Part shown: positions 37,811 to 47,787 of the stretch, one piece after another
How the letters are laid out: each line of letters begins with the position of its first letter
Position numbering within the stretch: the stretch's first letter is position 1
The notes under the pieces: generated by a model
What the model was told of the DNA's origin: nothing
What the model saw: only the letters and a program-made list of their open reading frames with translations
Database searches by the model: none
NCBI RefSeq assembly: GCF_000295955.2
Contig: NZ_ALXE01000019.1
Coordinates: forward strand, 310,001 to 374,000
DNA: 64,000 bases
Direction of reading: 5' to 3'
From: Pantoea sp. A4
Lineage (GTDB): Bacteria; Pseudomonadota; Gammaproteobacteria; Enterobacterales; Enterobacteriaceae
Program-made: the position numbers and the translations under genes

Positions 37811-37840
37811 CGCGACTGGCTTCAGTCGCGTTTTTCTTTT
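37811..37840 (+). terminator. pykA terminator
   Basis: CGCGACTG and CAGTCGCG pair over a four-base loop and are followed by TTTTTCTTTTTT. The T-run ends directly before the mdfA ribosome-binding site. Confidence 0.9.
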
Positions 37841-37855
37841 TTATGAGGAGCCTGG

Positions 37856-39088
37856 ATGGCGCAATTTATCCCTGTTAAATCACTCAGCGGCCGTGCGTTG
37901 CTGTTCCCTTTGGCGTTGGTGTTGTTCGAATTCGCTACCTATATTGCTCACGATATGATCCAGCCAGGCATGTTGTTGGTGACGGATGAGTTTGCCGTCG
38001 GACCGGAATGGGTCTCCACCTCCCTGACCGCCTACCTGATTGGCGGCATTACTTTGCAATGGCTGCTGGGCCCACTGTCAGACAAATATGGCCGTCGTCC
38101 GGTGATGCTGAGCGGCATTCTGTTTTTTATCCTGGCCTGCATTGTCACCAACTGGGTCAGTAACATTGAGCAGTTTGTGGCGCTGCGCTTTTTACAGGGC
38201 ATCAGCCTGTGTTTTATTGGTGCAGTGGGCTATGCCGCCGTGCAAGAAGCCTTTGAAGAGGCGCTGGCGGTGCGCATGATGGCGCTGATGGCGAACGTTG
38301 CCCTGCTGGCCCCATTGGTTGGCCCGCTGGCAGGTGCAGCCTGGCTGACGGTAGGCAGTTGGCGCAGCATGTTCTGGCTGTTTGCCGTGTTGAGCACGCT
38401 GGTGTTGGCAATTTTACTGCGCGTGATGCCTGAAACCGCAGGCGATCGCAGCCACTCAGTGGCCTTACCCGCGTTGGGGCGCGCGTATGGCCGCCTGGTG
38501 CGCAACCGTCAAGTGATGTATGGATCGGTGGCGATTGGCCTGGTATTTATCCCGATCCTCACCTGGGTTGCTTTGTCTCCCGTGATCCTGATGCGCGATG
38601 AAGGCCTGAGCCGTATGACCTATGCCCTGCTGCAATTGCCGGTGTTTCTGGCGATGATTGCCGGCAACCTGACGCTGAGTAAACTGGCAGGTCGCGTGCC
38701 GATTGAACGCCCGGTGGTACTCGCCGCCTGGCCGATTTTAACCGGTTTAACCGTCGCACTGATCGCCAGCCTGTTGAGCAGTCACGGCTACATCCTGATT
38801 ACGCTCGGGCTGAGCCTGTATGCTTTCGGCGCGGGAATGGTGAATGCGGGACTCTATCGTCTTACGCTGTATGCCAGCGATCAGGGCAAAGGCAGTATTG
38901 CCGCCATGCTGGGGATGGTGAGTTTACTGATTCTGGCAGTAGGGGTAGAGCTGGCAAAAAGCAGTTACTTCACCCTGGGTACCGGGGGCTTCAGCGCGCT
39001 TAACTTCGCCAGTGGCGCGCTGTGGTTTGGACTGATTCTGCTGTTTATGCGTGAACACCGCCGTAACAGCCGCGTGACCGCACTCTGA
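37856..39088 (+). CDS. mdfA: MdfA-like multidrug efflux transporter (MFS, DHA1)
   Basis: A 410-residue MFS protein of the same length as E. coli MdfA, with 12 hydrophobic segments. Conserved elements are LFEFATYIAHDMIQPGML in TM1 with the acidic residue, WLLGPLSDKYGRRPVML (MFS motif A) and FLQGISLCFIGAVGYAAVQE. MdfA exchanges cationic and neutral drugs for protons at the inner membrane. GAGGAG lies just before the ATG, and the pykA terminator ends right in front of it, so expression needs either read-through or a promoter overlapping the terminator. Confidence 0.88.
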   Translation: MAQFIPVKSLSGRALLFPLALVLFEFATYIAHDMIQPGMLLVTDEFAVGPEWVSTSLTAYLIGGITLQWLLGPLSDKYGRRPVMLSGILFFILACIVTNWVSNIEQFVALRFLQGISLCFIGAVGYAAVQEAFEEALAVRMMALMANVALLAPLVGPLAGAAWLTVGSWRSMFWLFAVLSTLVLAILLRVMPETAGDRSHSVALPALGRAYGRLVRNRQVMYGSVAIGLVFIPILTWVALSPVILMRDEGLSRMTYALLQLPVFLAMIAGNLTLSKLAGRVPIERPVVLAAWPILTGLTVALIASLLSSHGYILITLGLSLYAFGAGMVNAGLYRLTLYASDQGKGSIAAMLGMVSLLILAVGVELAKSSYFTLGTGGFSALNFASGALWFGLILLFMREHRRNSRVTAL

Positions 39089-39095
39089 TAAGCTC

Positions 39096-39118
39096 GCGCT
39101 GGGCATCAGGCCCAGCGC
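39096..39118. terminator. hairpin between convergent mdfA and lpxM
   Basis: GCGCTGGGC (39096-39104) and GCCCAGCGC (39110-39118) form a perfect nine-pair stem. No strong T-run on either side; a bidirectional terminator or stabilising structure is likely. Confidence 0.6.
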
Positions 39119-39125
39119 TTAGCCG

Positions 39126-40100
39126 TTATTTACGCGGATACAGCTCTTTGCGGTCGTAAGGCTCTTGATCCCCCGGTTTACGGGTTTTCAGTAATTTCAG
39201 GATCCAGGTGTACTGCTCTGGATTTGGCCGCACAAACACTTCCACTTCTTCGTTCATGCGACGCGCCAGCGTCGGGTCATCCGCTTCCAACAGATCATCC
39301 ATCGGTGGACGCACAAAAATATCCAGCTGATGGGTTTTACCGTTGTACACCGGGAAGAGTGGAATGACGCGCGCACGGCACACTTTCATCAGACGACCGA
39401 CTGCTGGCAACGTTGCTTTATAGGTGCCAAAGAAATCGACAAATTCACTGTGCTCTGCGCCGTGGTCCTGATCGGGCAGGTAGTAGCCCCAGTAGCCATG
39501 ACGTACTGAACTGATAAACGGCTTAATCCCGTCATTACGTGCGTGCATACGGCCACCGAAGCGACGACGCGCGGTGTTCCAGACGTAATCCATCAGGGGA
39601 TCGCTCTGGTTATGGAACATCGCCGCCATCATCTGGCCTTCAGAGGCCAGCAACATCGCCGGAATATCCACTGCCCAGCCGTGTGGCACCAGGAAGATCA
39701 CGTTCTGCCCTTCCGCTTTCATCTGTTCGATGATTTCACGTCCGTGCCATTTCACCCGTTGCTGAACGGCTTTCGGGCCACGCAGATAGAGTTCACCCAT
39801 CGTGACCATCGCCTGTGGCGCGGTAGCAAACATTTCATCGACGATTTCCGCCCGAGCCTCTTCACTCAGCTCTGGCAGACAGTAATACAGGTTGATCAAG
39901 GCACGACGACGCGCACCTTTCGCCAGCTTACCGGCAAATTTACCCAAACCGGCCAGCAACGGATCGCGCACTTTAACCGGCAAATAAGCCAGTCCGGCTA
40001 ACGCACCGATCGCCAACCAGTTGCCCCAGTATTTAGGCTTTAGAAAAGAACGCTGAAAAACGGGAATAAATTCGATGTTATTTTTTTTACGGTTATCCAT
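39126..40100 (-). CDS. lpxM: lipid A myristoyltransferase LpxM
   Basis: A 324-residue lipid A late acyltransferase, adding the last secondary acyl chain to Kdo2-lipid A at the inner membrane. The acyltransferase motif PHGWAVD (H-x4-D) is present, together with [18 protein letters not shown] and the N-terminal hydrophobic anchor [16 protein letters not shown]. It is next to mepM and the znu genes as in relatives. Confidence 0.94.
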   Translation of the reverse strand: MDNRKKNNIEFIPVFQRSFLKPKYWGNWLAIGALAGLAYLPVKVRDPLLAGLGKFAGKLAKGARRRALINLYYCLPELSEEARAEIVDEMFATAPQAMVTMGELYLRGPKAVQQRVKWHGREIIEQMKAEGQNVIFLVPHGWAVDIPAMLLASEGQMMAAMFHNQSDPLMDYVWNTARRRFGGRMHARNDGIKPFISSVRHGYWGYYLPDQDHGAEHSEFVDFFGTYKATLPAVGRLMKVCRARVIPLFPVYNGKTHQLDIFVRPPMDDLLEADDPTLARRMNEEVEVFVRPNPEQYTWILKLLKTRKPGDQEPYDRKELYPRK

Positions 40101-40221
40101 GCAAACGCCTCAAGGAATGACGCGCTAATGATAGTGTCGGCTGATGAATTTGCAATCCATAACCGACGAAACGCAAAAACCGGCGGTAAATACCCCCGGT
40201 TTAGTCAAAATTGCGCAGTTA

Positions 40222-41559
40222 TCAGTCGGCTTTCAGACCCAGCTGTGGCAACCAGCTCTTCACCTGAGCCAGGTAAGTGCTGCGATCTTTACCGGTCAGA
40301 CCTTCCATACGCGGCAGCTTGGCCGTTAATGGATTGACGGCCTGGTTATTGATCCACACTTCAAAGTGCAGGTGTGGACCCGTAGAACGGCCGGTATTCC
40401 CCGAAAGCGCAATACGATCGCCACGCTTTACTTTCTGCCCTGGCTTCACCAGCACTTTGCTGAGATGCATATAACGCGTCATGTACTGACGGCCATGACG
40501 CAGTGCAACGTAATTCCCCGCTGCGCCACCATTCTTCGCCACCAACACTTCACCGTCACCCACCGCTAACACCGGTGTGCCAATCGGCACCGCGAAGTCA
40601 ACACCGCGGTGCGGCGCAATTCTGCCCGTGACGGGATTCAGACGACGTGGATTGAAGTTGGAGGAGACACGGTACTGACGCACCGTCGGGAAGCGCATAA
40701 AGCCTTGCGCCAGACCGGCACCGCTACGGTCGTAATATTTACCGTCTTCGGCACGGAACGCATAATAATCTTTACCGGCGCTGCGTAAATGCACACCAAG
40801 CAGCTCACTCTGTGCGCTCTTACCGTCCAGCATCTCGCGGGACATCAGCACGCTGAATTTGTCACCTACGCGCAACTTACGGAAATCCATCTGCCACTGT
40901 AGGGCTTTAATGACGTTGCTGATTTCAGTACTGGTTAATCCCGCGCTACGCGCGCTGCTGGCAAAACTACCCTGCACCACACCCTGCATCACGCTATTGC
41001 GCCATTCACCTTTTTGTAGCGTCTGCTGCATGGTGAATGAGCCGTTGTCATTGCGGGTGTAGGTACGAGTTTCGCGGCGGGAGGTTTCCCACGTCAGGGA
41101 TTGCAGGCTGCCGTCATCGGTGAGCGACCAGTTAAGCTGCTGGCCTACCTGTAACGTCCCCAGCGCTTTGTCGCTGTTGACCAGGGCGTTGATATCACCC
41201 ATATCGATACCATACTGATTCAGCGCGCTGCTGAGGGTATCCCCCGTGGCGACGGTGTATTCGTGCGCATCTGGGCTATCGGCCACATCTTTATCGATTT
41301 CATCGGTGGGAACGGCGTCGTCATCCGGTTCATCCGCATTCTGATCAACCGGTTCGCTCGCCTCAGGCAACAGGGCTTGCAGGTCGTTTTTATCTATCGC
41401 AATTTGTCTAATCACCGGCGACATCTCCGCCGGATGATAGACAAATGGCCGCCAGACAGCGACGGCCAATGTGACAACAGTTAATGAACCCAATATTACG
41501 CGGTGGGGACGCGGCAAATTATTAAATGCGAGGGCGACAGAGCGGGCTATCTGCTGCAC
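40222..41559 (-). CDS. mepM: murein DD-endopeptidase MepM
   Basis: A 445-residue M23 metallopeptidase that cuts D-Ala-mDAP cross-links so the wall can grow. It has an N-terminal membrane anchor (LGSLTVVTLAVAVW), an acidic linker, a LysM-like segment (EYTVATGDTLSSALNQYGI) and the M23 domain with HRGVDFAVPIGTPV and GPHLHFEVW as zinc ligands. It lies 14 bases downstream of znuA on the same strand. Confidence 0.95.
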   Translation of the reverse strand: MQQIARSVALAFNNLPRPHRVILGSLTVVTLAVAVWRPFVYHPAEMSPVIRQIAIDKNDLQALLPEASEPVDQNADEPDDDAVPTDEIDKDVADSPDAHEYTVATGDTLSSALNQYGIDMGDINALVNSDKALGTLQVGQQLNWSLTDDGSLQSLTWETSRRETRTYTRNDNGSFTMQQTLQKGEWRNSVMQGVVQGSFASSARSAGLTSTEISNVIKALQWQMDFRKLRVGDKFSVLMSREMLDGKSAQSELLGVHLRSAGKDYYAFRAEDGKYYDRSGAGLAQGFMRFPTVRQYRVSSNFNPRRLNPVTGRIAPHRGVDFAVPIGTPVLAVGDGEVLVAKNGGAAGNYVALRHGRQYMTRYMHLSKVLVKPGQKVKRGDRIALSGNTGRSTGPHLHFEVWINNQAVNPLTAKLPRMEGLTGKDRSTYLAQVKSWLPQLGLKAD

Positions 41560-41573
41560 GTTAACTATTTCCT

Positions 41574-42533
41574 TTATGCTCCATTCAGGCAGCTGACATA
41601 CTGGCTCGACAGTTGTGAAAGGAATTGCACATAGCTGTCTTTATTTAAGCTGATCGCTGTGCCGAGGGGATCAAGAGTCCCTTTGCGTACAAAAGTACCT
41701 CGCGCTACAGCATCGATGACTGCTGGCCTGAATTGTGGCTCAGCAAAGACGCACACCGCCTTTTGCTCAACCAACTGTGTTCGTATTTCATGTAAGCGCT
41801 GCGCGCCCGGTTGGATCTCAGGATTCACGGTAAAATGCCCGGTTGGGGAGAGACCGTAATGCTTTTCAAAATACGTGTAAGCGTCGTGAAAAACGAAATA
41901 TCCTTTACTCTTCACCGGTGCGAGTTGCGCACCAATTTTCTGGTCAGTATCCGCCAGATCCGCCTCAAAGTGTTGCAAGTTGGCGTCAAGTTTGGCTCTG
42001 CTTTGCGGCATAAGTTCCAATAATTTCCCATGGATTGCAACTGCCGTTTGCCGGGCTATCTCCGGGGACATCCAGAGATGCATATTAAACTCACCATGAT
42101 GGTGGTGAGCATGAGACTTATCCTGATGATCATCGCCACCTGCCGCATGGCTATCTTCATCATGATCGTCATCTTCATCTCCTCTGACCAGCAGAGATTT
42201 TACGCCAGGAAGGGCTGCCATTTCGAGGTTTTTTTGCGCAGGTAGAGATGCCGCTGATTGCGTCATAAAGGCTTCCATTTCTGGCCCAACCCACACCACT
42301 AAGTCTGCGTTTTTAATACGTTTTATATCAGACGGGCGCAGAGCATAATCGTGCTCTGAAGCACCATCTGGCAGCAACACATCCACGGGCGTAACACCAT
42401 CAGCAATGGCTGCGGCAATAAAGCCTACCGGTTTAATTGAGGCCACAACATCCGCCTGTGCAGGCAGAGCAAATGCAGCAGCTAGCGCTACAGCAGAAAA
42501 GGTGCAGATAAAGCGCGATTTAATATGTAACAT
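41574..42533 (-). CDS. znuA: zinc ABC transporter periplasmic binding protein ZnuA
   Basis: A 319-residue cluster A-I solute-binding protein with a signal peptide ([18 protein letters not shown]). The charged histidine-rich loop ([23 protein letters not shown]) and the zinc-ligand context [30 protein letters not shown] and [19 protein letters not shown] are diagnostic. It captures Zn2+ for ZnuBC. It diverges from znuCB with a Zur box between. Confidence 0.97.
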   Translation of the reverse strand: MLHIKSRFICTFSAVALAAAFALPAQADVVASIKPVGFIAAAIADGVTPVDVLLPDGASEHDYALRPSDIKRIKNADLVVWVGPEMEAFMTQSAASLPAQKNLEMAALPGVKSLLVRGDEDDDHDEDSHAAGGDDHQDKSHAHHHHGEFNMHLWMSPEIARQTAVAIHGKLLELMPQSRAKLDANLQHFEADLADTDQKIGAQLAPVKSKGYFVFHDAYTYFEKHYGLSPTGHFTVNPEIQPGAQRLHEIRTQLVEQKAVCVFAEPQFRPAVIDAVARGTFVRKGTLDPLGTAISLNKDSYVQFLSQLSSQYVSCLNGA

Positions 42534-42565
42534 AATGCGTCATTCCATCGTGTCGGCAGGCGGGG

Positions 42566-42588
42566 ATGTGATATTATAACATTATATT
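42566..42588. promoter_or_regulatory. Zur operator between znuA and znuC
   Basis: The core GTGATATTATAACATT (42568-42583) matches the known enterobacterial Zur box of the znu intergenic region. It lies 33 bases before znuA and 24 before znuC, so one box can repress both divergent units when zinc is sufficient. Confidence 0.88.
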
Positions 42589-42611
42589 TTTTACGCAACC
42601 TGTAAATAACC

Positions 42612-43367
42612 ATGTCACCTTTAGTTACACTCAGAGATGTTTCGGTAAAGTTCGACCAGCGCCAGGTGCTGTCGGGCATTAGCCTTGACCTTTCTCCGGG
42701 CCGCATACTCACGCTGCTTGGGCCTAATGGCGCAGGCAAATCAACGCTGGTGCGCCTGGTGTTAGGGCTACTCGACGCCAGCAGCGGCACCATTCAACGC
42801 GAACCCGGTTTGCGCATCGGCTATGTGCCACAAAAACTGCATATCGACCCTACCCTGCCGATTACAGTTGAACGTTTTATGCGTTTATCACGGGGCGTAA
42901 AAAAAGCGGCGGTACTGCCGGCTTTGAAACGAGTCCAGGCCGGGCACCTGCTCAATTACCCGCTACAGAAGCTCTCGGGCGGTGAAACCCAGCGCGTGTT
43001 GCTGGCACGAGCTTTGCTGAATCAGCCGCAATTGCTGGTGCTGGATGAACCCACGCAGGGTGTGGATGTGAATGGCCAGGTCGCCCTGTATGATCTCATC
43101 AACCAGCTGCGCGTTGAACTGAATTGCGCGGTGCTGATGGTGTCCCACGACCTGCATTTAGTGATGGCAAAAACTGACGACGTCCTGTGCCTCAATCACC
43201 ATATCTGTTGTTCCGGGACGCCTGAAGTGGTTGCCCAGCATCCCGAATTTACCGCGATGTTTGGTCAGCGTGGTGCCGAGCAACTGGCGATCTATCGCCA
43301 TCATCATAATCATCGTCACGATTTACAGGGACGTATTGTTCTACGCCGTGGACAGGGGCCGTCATGA
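42612..43367 (+). CDS. znuC: zinc ABC transporter ATPase ZnuC
   Basis: A 251-residue ABC ATPase with Walker [10 protein letters not shown], signature [16 protein letters not shown] and Walker [13 protein letters not shown]. The C-terminal histidine-rich tail ([11 protein letters not shown]) is typical of ZnuC. It overlaps znuB by four bases (43364-43367), indicating translational coupling. Confidence 0.97.
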   Translation: MSPLVTLRDVSVKFDQRQVLSGISLDLSPGRILTLLGPNGAGKSTLVRLVLGLLDASSGTIQREPGLRIGYVPQKLHIDPTLPITVERFMRLSRGVKKAAVLPALKRVQAGHLLNYPLQKLSGGETQRVLLARALLNQPQLLVLDEPTQGVDVNGQVALYDLINQLRVELNCAVLMVSHDLHLVMAKTDDVLCLNHHICCSGTPEVVAQHPEFTAMFGQRGAEQLAIYRHHHNHRHDLQGRIVLRRGQGPS

Positions 43368-44149
43368 TTGAATTACTGTTACCGGGCTGGTTGGGCGGCG
43401 TGATGCTGGCACTGGCCGCAGGCCCGTTAGGCTCGTTCGTGGTCTGGCGTCGCATGTCCTATTTTGGCGATACCCTCGCCCATGCGTCACTGCTTGGCGT
43501 GGCTTTTGGCCTGTTGCTTAATGTTAATCCTTACTATGCCGTGATTCTGGTGACGGTGTTTATCGCGCTGGGCCTGGTGTGGCTGGAGCGTAAACCGAAT
43601 CTGGCGATTGATACCCTGCTGGGGATTATGGCGCACAGTGCGCTTTCCCTTGGGCTGGTGGTCGTGAGCCTGATGTCCGGTGTGCGAGTCGACCTGATGG
43701 CGTATCTGTTTGGTGACCTGCTGGCAGTGACCCCGCAAGATCTGTGGCTGATGGCGGGCGGCGTTTTGGCTGTGCTGCTGGTGATGCTGTGGCAGTGGCG
43801 TTCACTGCTCTCAATGACGCTCAGCCCGGAGTTGGCGCAGGTGGATGGCGTTAACGTGCAGCGTACTCGCCTGATGCTGATGCTGGTTACGGCGTTGACG
43901 ATTGGCGTGGCAATGAAGTTTGTCGGTGCGCTGATCATCACCTCGTTGCTGATTATTCCTGCCGCAACCGCTCGCCGTTTTTCGCGTTCTCCAGAACAAA
44001 TGGCCGGCTTCGCGGTGATTGTCGGCATCCTTGCCGTGAGCGGTGGCTTAACGCTCTCTGCGTTATATGACACGCCAGCCGGCCCTTCCGTGGTACTGGC
44101 TGCCGCACTGTTGTTCGTGCTAAGCCAGTTACGTAAACCCGCTTCCTGA
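43364..44149 (+). CDS. znuB: zinc ABC transporter permease ZnuB
   Basis: A 261-residue ABC-3 family permease with about eight hydrophobic segments. The N-terminal [25 protein letters not shown] and later [10 protein letters not shown] and [21 protein letters not shown] are family hallmarks. It forms the inner-membrane channel with ZnuC. Confidence 0.96.
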   Translation: MIELLLPGWLGGVMLALAAGPLGSFVVWRRMSYFGDTLAHASLLGVAFGLLLNVNPYYAVILVTVFIALGLVWLERKPNLAIDTLLGIMAHSALSLGLVVVSLMSGVRVDLMAYLFGDLLAVTPQDLWLMAGGVLAVLLVMLWQWRSLLSMTLSPELAQVDGVNVQRTRLMLMLVTALTIGVAMKFVGALIITSLLIIPAATARRFSRSPEQMAGFAVIVGILAVSGGLTLSALYDTPAGPSVVLAAALLFVLSQLRKPAS

Positions 44150-44156
44150 TCCGCGC

Positions 44157-45164
44157 TTAACTCTCGCGTGTGATCCCGAAATGACGGTAAGCATGCTGTG
44201 TGGCCATTCGGCCACGCGGTGTGCGCTGAATGAACCCTTGCTGGATCAGGAAGGGTTCAATCACATCTTCGATGGTTTCCCGCTCTTCACCAATAGCTGC
44301 TGCCAGGTTATCCAGACCCACAGGACCACCGGTGAATTTATCGATGATGGCTAACAGCAGTTTGCGGTCCATGTAATCAAACCCTTCGCTGTCGACATTC
44401 AGCAGGTTCAGCGCGCTGGTCGCCACTTCCCCGCTCATCTCACCATCCGCTTTTACTTCTGCGTAATCCCGCACGCGGCGTAGCAGTCGATTGGCGATAC
44501 GCGGCGTACCGCGAGAACGCCGTGCCACTTCCAGCGCACCTTCATCGCTTAGATCGAGCCCGAGGCAACTGGCGCTGCGACTCACAATATGCTGGAGGTC
44601 TTTGACCTGATAAAACTCAAGACGCTGCACAATACCAAAACGGTCACGCAGGGGAGACGTTAAAGAACCGGCTCGGGTGGTGGCACCAATCAGGGTAAAC
44701 GGTGGCAAATCGAGCTTGATGGAGCGTGCCGCTGGGCCTTCACCAATCATGATATCCAGTTGGTAATCTTCCATCGCCGGGTAGAGTACCTCTTCTACCA
44801 CCGGAGAAAGACGGTGGATCTCATCAATGAACAGCACATCATGAGGTTCGAGGTTGGTCAGCATCGCCGCCAGATCGCCCGCTTTTTCCAGCACCGGGCC
44901 AGAGGTAGTGCGTAAATTCACCCCCATCTCATTGGCAACGATGTTTGCCAGAGTCGTTTTTCCTAACCCTGGCGGGCCGAAGATCAGCAAGTGGTCCAGC
45001 GCATCGCCACGCAGTTTCGCCGCCTTGATAAAGATTTCCATCTGCTCACAGACCTGCGGTTGGCCGACATACTCCGTCAGCCGTTTTGGGCGAATGGCGC
45101 GGTCAAGGCTCTCTTCTTCGTTAAAAGAAGGTGCAGCGGAAACAAGGCGATCGGCTTCTATCAT
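44157..45164 (-). CDS. ruvB: Holliday junction branch-migration ATPase RuvB
   Basis: A 335-residue AAA+ helicase motor. Walker [17 protein letters not shown], Walker [12 protein letters not shown] and sensor 1 [18 protein letters not shown] are complete, and the C-terminal winged helix ends [13 protein letters not shown]. With RuvA it drives branch migration. It is eight bases downstream of ruvA in an SOS-controlled operon. Confidence 0.98.
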   Translation of the reverse strand: MIEADRLVSAAPSFNEEESLDRAIRPKRLTEYVGQPQVCEQMEIFIKAAKLRGDALDHLLIFGPPGLGKTTLANIVANEMGVNLRTTSGPVLEKAGDLAAMLTNLEPHDVLFIDEIHRLSPVVEEVLYPAMEDYQLDIMIGEGPAARSIKLDLPPFTLIGATTRAGSLTSPLRDRFGIVQRLEFYQVKDLQHIVSRSASCLGLDLSDEGALEVARRSRGTPRIANRLLRRVRDYAEVKADGEMSGEVATSALNLLNVDSEGFDYMDRKLLLAIIDKFTGGPVGLDNLAAAIGEERETIEDVIEPFLIQQGFIQRTPRGRMATQHAYRHFGITRES

Positions 45165-45172
45165 GACTTACC

Positions 45173-45787
45173 TCAAATGGCAGCGCGGAGCGCTTCGCGG
45201 ATCAGGGTTTCACAATCAGCATCTGGCTTACCGATTTTGCTTACCATACGGCTGGCTTCCTGCGGTTTATACCCCAGCGCAACCAGTGCCGCAACGGCTT
45301 CTGCTTCAGCATCATTGCCTTCAGGTTCTGGCCCCGGCGTGGTGAGGGTAAAGGTAGAATCGCCACCGAACAGATCGCCGTGCATGCCTTTAAAGCGGTC
45401 TTTCATCTCAACGACCAGACGTTCAGCGGTTTTCTTACCGACGCCAGGCAGTTTGATCAGCACCGCGATCTCTTCTTTTTCCACCGCAGTGACAAACTGC
45501 TGCGCAGACATGCCGGAAAGGATTGCCAGCGCCAGCTTTGGCCCAACGCCGTTGACTTTCACCAGCTCGCGGAACAGTGCCCGCTCCTGTTTATTATTGA
45601 AGCCAAACAGCAGTTGCGCATCTTCACGCACCACAAACTGGGTGAAGATCACGGCTTCCTGATGGATTTCAGGCAGTTCGTAAAAACAGGTCATCGGCAT
45701 ATGTACTTCGTAGCCAACGCCATTCACTTCTATCAGCACCAGCGGGGGCTGCTTTTCCAGAATTGTACCGCGTAAACGCCCTATCAC
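45173..45787 (-). CDS. ruvA: Holliday junction-binding protein RuvA
   Basis: A 204-residue protein: an OB-fold N domain ([21 protein letters not shown]), helix-hairpin-helix motifs ([16 protein letters not shown] and [19 protein letters not shown]), an acidic loop and a C-terminal domain that contacts RuvB. A tetramer holds the junction. The SOS operator lies upstream at 45840. Confidence 0.98.
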   Translation of the reverse strand: MIGRLRGTILEKQPPLVLIEVNGVGYEVHMPMTCFYELPEIHQEAVIFTQFVVREDAQLLFGFNNKQERALFRELVKVNGVGPKLALAILSGMSAQQFVTAVEKEEIAVLIKLPGVGKKTAERLVVEMKDRFKGMHGDLFGGDSTFTLTTPGPEPEGNDAEAEAVAALVALGYKPQEASRMVSKIGKPDADCETLIREALRAAI

Positions 45788-45831
45788 CTGTTTCTGTCCT
45801 TTCTCAATGCATAATGCGCTGTTTATAACAT

Positions 45832-45857
45832 AAAAAAGGCTGGATGAATATCCAGCC
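45832..45857 (-). promoter_or_regulatory. LexA operator of ruvAB, overlapping the ruvC terminator hairpin
   Basis: CTGGATGAATATCCAG (45840-45855) fits the SOS-box form CTG-N10-CAG and closely resembles the E. coli ruvAB operator. It lies 53 bases upstream of the ruvA start. The extended palindrome GGCTGGAT/ATCCAGCC is followed on the minus strand by six T, so the same bases can also form an intrinsic terminator after ruvC. Confidence 0.78.
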
Positions 45858-45864
45858 TCACCGG

Positions 45865-46392
45865 TTAGACCGAACGTAGCCTGCCACGGGTTAACGTCAG
45901 TTTGCTGTCACTCATGCGCGCAGCATTCTGACTAACATGGCAGTGCGTAATCGCGATAGCCAGGGCATCCGCCGCATCCGCCTGCGGATTAGCCGGTAAT
46001 TTGAGCAGCGAACGAACCATATGCTGCACCTGGCTTTTCTCTGCCCCACCGGTACCGGTGACGGTTTGCTTGACCTGACGTGCCGCATATTCAAACACCG
46101 GCAGATCCAGATTGACCGCCGCCACGATCGCCGCACCGCGTGCCTGCCCCAGCTTCAGCGCGGAGTCTGCATTTTTCGCCATAAACACCTGCTCAATGGC
46201 AAAATAGTCTGGCGAAAACTGGGTGATAATTTCGGTGACACCGGCATAAATCAGTTTCAGGCGGGAGGGAAGGTCGGTCACGTTGGTGCGAATACACCCA
46301 CTACCAAGATAAGTGAGTTGGCGTCCGGTTTGGCGAATTACGCCATACCCCGTGACGCGGGAGCCGGGGTCAATGCCTAGAATGATCGCCAT
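45865..46392 (-). CDS. ruvC: crossover junction endodeoxyribonuclease RuvC
   Basis: A 175-residue Holliday junction resolvase. The catalytic acids are in [13 protein letters not shown] (Asp7), FAIEQVF and [13 protein letters not shown]. It cleaves junctions loaded with RuvAB. It follows yebC on the same strand and is separated from ruvAB by the hairpin/operator. Confidence 0.97.
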   Translation of the reverse strand: MAIILGIDPGSRVTGYGVIRQTGRQLTYLGSGCIRTNVTDLPSRLKLIYAGVTEIITQFSPDYFAIEQVFMAKNADSALKLGQARGAAIVAAVNLDLPVFEYAARQVKQTVTGTGGAEKSQVQHMVRSLLKLPANPQADAADALAIAITHCHVSQNAARMSDSKLTLTRGRLRSV

Positions 46393-46470
46393 ATCAACTC
46401 CCCGTTAAGCGATAACGCAGCGGCACGAGAATGGCCGCTGCGTGCACTGCAATCAGTGATGCGCGAGGCA

Positions 46471-47214
46471 TTACAGCGTTGCCGCCACCTCGTCAGAAAT
46501 TTCACCGTTATGGTAAACTTCCTGCACGTCATCGCAGTCTTCCAGCATATCGATCAGACGCAGCAGTTTTGGTGCGGTTTCCGCATCCAGATCGGCTTTG
46601 GTCGATGGGATCATTGAGACTTCGGCGGTGTCTGCTTTCAGACCACCCGCTTCCAGTGCATCACGCACCTTGCCCAGCTCTTCCCAGGCAGTGAACACGT
46701 CAATCGCGCCGTCGTCATAAGCGACAACGTCTTCTGCACCGGCTTCCAGTGCTGCATCCATCACCGCATCTTCATCCAGACCTGGCGCAAAGGAGATCAC
46801 CCCTTTTTTGCTGAACAGGTAAGATACAGAGCCGTCAGTACCGAGGTTGCCGCCGGTTTTGGTGAATGCATGACGCACTTCACCTACGGTACGGTTACGG
46901 TTGTCACTCAGGCACTCAATCATGACCGCTGAGCCGCCAGGACCGTAACCTTCATAAATGATGGTTTCCATATTGGAATCATCTTCACCGCCTACACCAC
47001 GGGCAATCGCACGGTTCATGGTGTCACGCGTCATGTTGTTTGACAGCGCTTTATCCATTGCTGCACGCAGACGTGGGTTAGAGTTTGCATCGCCGCCGCC
47101 CAGTTTTGCTGCGGTAACCAGCTCACGGATGATCTTGGTGAAGATCTTACCACGCTTGGCATCCTGTGCCGCTTTACGGTGTTTGGTGTTTGCCCATTTA
47201 CTATGTCCAGCCAT
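46471..47214 (-). CDS. yebC: YebC/TACO1-family protein
   Basis: A 247-residue Yeb[24 protein letters not shown] at the start and [25 protein letters not shown] in the middle are invariant. Members act as transcriptional regulators or help ribosomes through proline-rich stretches; which applies here is not visible. Gene order with ruvC is conserved. Confidence 0.95.
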   Translation of the reverse strand: MAGHSKWANTKHRKAAQDAKRGKIFTKIIRELVTAAKLGGGDANSNPRLRAAMDKALSNNMTRDTMNRAIARGVGGEDDSNMETIIYEGYGPGGSAVMIECLSDNRNRTVGEVRHAFTKTGGNLGTDGSVSYLFSKKGVISFAPGLDEDAVMDAALEAGAEDVVAYDDGAIDVFTAWEELGKVRDALEAGGLKADTAEVSMIPSTKADLDAETAPKLLRLIDMLEDCDDVQEVYHNGEISDEVAATL

Positions 47215-47355
47215 TTCTCTTCTCTCTTGTCTATTGCACGGGGTACTGTGCCCGGTTACTGCTGAGGCGGTTCCACCCGATGGTTCAATGCAGAGGTGCA
47301 GTACAAGAGACTACACCCGATAAACAAAACGTTCAGCTGGCGGTCAGACCGCCAT

Positions 47356-47787
47356 TCAGACAAATTCTTCAATTGCCTGGCGGTTACTCCAGGACTTGGT
47401 TAATGCTGCCGCTTCCGCTGCGCTGAGCCAACGCGCCGCCAGATGTTCACTGATAGTCACGTCACGCTCGACCGGTAAGGTTAAACGAAACCAGTGTTCG
47501 CGATTGTGGGTGACATCCGGCGCATAGCGATGGCGGTAGTGGGCGAAGATCTCAAACTCAATCTGTTTGTGGCAATCTTCCAGCGCCAGCTGTTCGGCTC
47601 TGGCATCAATGCCCGTCTCTTCTAAGACTTCCCGCCATGCGGCTTCAGCCGGTTGTTCACCCGGCTCCAGGCTACCGGTGACCGATTGCCAGAATTCCGC
47701 ATCATCGCGCCGCTGCAGCATCAGCACCCGGCCGGTATCCTGCGCAGTAATCACGATCAGTACCGATACCGGGTGTTTATAGCCCAT
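47356..47787 (-). CDS. nudB: dihydroneopterin triphosphate diphosphatase NudB
   Basis: A 143-residue Nudix hydrolase with the box GSLEPGEQPAEAAWREVLEETGI. NudB removes pyrophosphate from dihydroneopterin triphosphate in folate synthesis. Its ATG overlaps the aspS stop (TAATG at 47785-47789), indicating coupled translation. The assignment beyond the Nudix family rests on its place between aspS and yebC. Confidence 0.93.
   Translation of the reverse strand: MGYKHPVSVLIVITAQDTGRVLMLQRRDDAEFWQSVTGSLEPGEQPAEAAWREVLEETGIDARAEQLALEDCHKQIEFEIFAHYRHRYAPDVTHNREHWFRLTLPVERDVTISEHLAARWLSAAEAAALTKSWSNRQAIEEFV

Noticed and set aside
44991..45662. 223-codon frame opposite ruvB/ruvA
   Set aside because: Overlaps two essential, complete genes on the other strand and has serine-rich shadow composition.
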